Positions 13,225-13,939 of a DNA stretch of 13,939 nucleotides are shown piece by piece. A program made the position numbers and the translations under genes. Below the pieces are notes generated by a model. The model did no database searches. It saw nothing but the letters and a program-made list of their open reading frames with translations, and had not been told where the DNA came from. The stretch spans positions 1-13,939 of the forward strand of contig JBGUSK010000077.1 in assembly GCA_045132495.1 (NCBI GenBank), in the 5' to 3' direction. The DNA is from UBA11524 sp045132495 (lineage in GTDB: Bacteria; Bacillota; Clostridia; Christensenellales; Aristaeellaceae). Each line of letters begins with the position of its first letter. Within the stretch, counting starts at the first letter, position 1.

Positions 13225-13939
13225 TTATTTCGCCGGGATATACTCTCCGTAGATGAACTTGTGCACGCCTTCGATATTCTCCTTGCGGCGCTTGTCGGTG
13301 CGGAAGGCTACGACGGAGGCGCCTGCGTCGGTCGTGTAGTACTTCCAGGTTTCATCCATGGGTACGCGGTTCTGCTGCAGCAGAGGCTCGCCGTTTTCCA
13401 GCTTGGTCAGGATATCGCTCTCCAGCACGCCCATGGCCAGGGAGAGCATGTCCATCGCGGACATGTTGGTCTCGGCGTAGGGCAGGCAGGTTTCCAGCAG
13501 GCCAAGGAGCTTGTTGACGTCCATGCCGCCCTCCAGCACCTTGCCCAGCAGCAGCTCCAGCAGGTGACGCTGGCGCTCGGAGCGCTTGAAGTCATTGTCG
13601 ATGGAGCGCAGACGGGCATACATGACGGCCTGAATGCCATCCAGGTGCTGCACGCCGGCCTTCTTCTCCAGCTCCTGACGCTCATAATTCTTGTCCTGAT
13701 TATCATATCCGCCCTTTTTGAGGTTCTTGCGGATGTAGGTGTTGATCGCATTGGCCTCGCTCTTGGTCAGCTCAATGTCGATGCCGCCCAGGCTGTCGAT
13801 GATGGATGCCAGGCCATAGAAGTTGATGACCACATAGTGCTGGATGTTCAGCTCCAGCAGATTGTTCACCGTGCGCATCGCCAGCTGGCCCTTGCCGCGG
13901 GAATAGGCCACATTGATGCGGTTCTTGGACTTGTAGCCT
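13225..13939 (-). CDS. LytR-CpsA-Psr (LCP) family protein, C-terminal part
   Basis: The frame is open at the right edge; about 237 C-terminal residues are visible. LCP proteins are membrane-anchored, extracytoplasmic phosphotransferases that attach teichoic acids or capsular polysaccharide to peptidoglycan. The visible part carries conserved core segments: INVAYSRGKGQLAMRTVNNL, HYVVINFYGLASIIDSLGGI, and GVQHLDGIQAVMYARLRSID followed by FKRSERQRHLLELLL, which contains the conserved arginines that bind the pyrophosphate of the polyprenyl substrate. The last 60 or so residues (ETWKYYTTDAGASVVAFRTD onward) form the usual C-terminal strand region. The N-terminal membrane anchor lies outside the window. 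Family assignment is firm; the attached polymer cannot be told. Confidence 0.93.
   Translation of the reverse strand, partial: GYKSKNRINVAYSRGKGQLAMRTVNNLLELNIQHYVVINFYGLASIIDSLGGIDIELTKSEANAINTYIRKNLKKGGYDNQDKNYERQELEKKAGVQHLDGIQAVMYARLRSIDNDFKRSERQRHLLELLLGKVLEGGMDVNKLLGLLETCLPYAETNMSAMDMLSLAMGVLESDILTKLENGEPLLQQNRVPMDETWKYYTTDAGASVVAFRTDKRRKENIEGVHKFIYGEYIPAK

Overview
The window looks like chromosome from a Gram-positive anaerobe of the class Clostridia (Eubacteriales). Base composition is GC-rich by eye. Nearly every gene has a strong AAAGGAGG-type ribosome binding site, promoters are sigma-A-like with 17-bp spacers, L28 is the zinc-ribbon form, and the pth-mfd and yprA/yprB (mrfA/mrfB) neighbourhoods are of Firmicutes type. 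Genus cannot be read from the sequence.

Layout, left to right. (1) 1-836, minus: a calcium/sodium antiporter cut by the left edge. (2) 968-1122, plus: a self-contained tRNA-Leu(CAA) unit with promoter, tRNA and terminator. (3) 1151-2158, plus: four helically phased 10-bp repeats, a near-consensus promoter, an intrinsic terminator-like hairpin in the leader, then a 284-residue protein resembling phage replisome-organiser proteins. (4) 2450-12459, minus: a mostly co-directional DNA repair and housekeeping series, in transcription order mrfA (helicase), a DUF559 endonuclease gene, mrfB (DEDDh exonuclease), a TPR protein, pth and mfd. A promoter precedes mrfA. (5) 12845-13057, minus: rpmB (L28) with its own promoter and terminator. 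(6) 13225-13939, minus: the C-terminal part of a LytR-CpsA-Psr cell-wall ligase, cut by the right edge.

The most unusual content lies between the genes. Almost every gap in the minus-strand series holds short palindromic repeats. Family A has a GCTCCCCC/GGGGGAGC hairpin, then a second hairpin whose sequence differs between copies but keeps its pairing, then GAGGGGGT. It occurs at 2175, 6137, 6254, in a tandem array at 9298-9505 and in a cluster at 9890-10184. Family B has a CCTTCCCC/GGGGAAGG hairpin, a variable hairpin and GACGGATGAGGC, and occurs at 7209 and as an inverted pair at 12618-12752. A larger multi-hairpin element that begins with family A (2173-2465 and 6254-6530) shows compensatory base changes between its two copies. 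The repeats sit close against gene 3' ends and reach into the ends of mfd and the DUF559 gene.

The strongest candidate for something undescribed is the DUF559 (Vsr-like PD-(D/E)XK) nuclease gene. It is embedded in family A repeats on both sides and separates mrfA from mrfB, whose B. subtilis homologues act together in mitomycin-damage repair. Two readings are open: the nuclease mobilises or maintains the repeats, or it is an added component of the MrfAB repair pathway.
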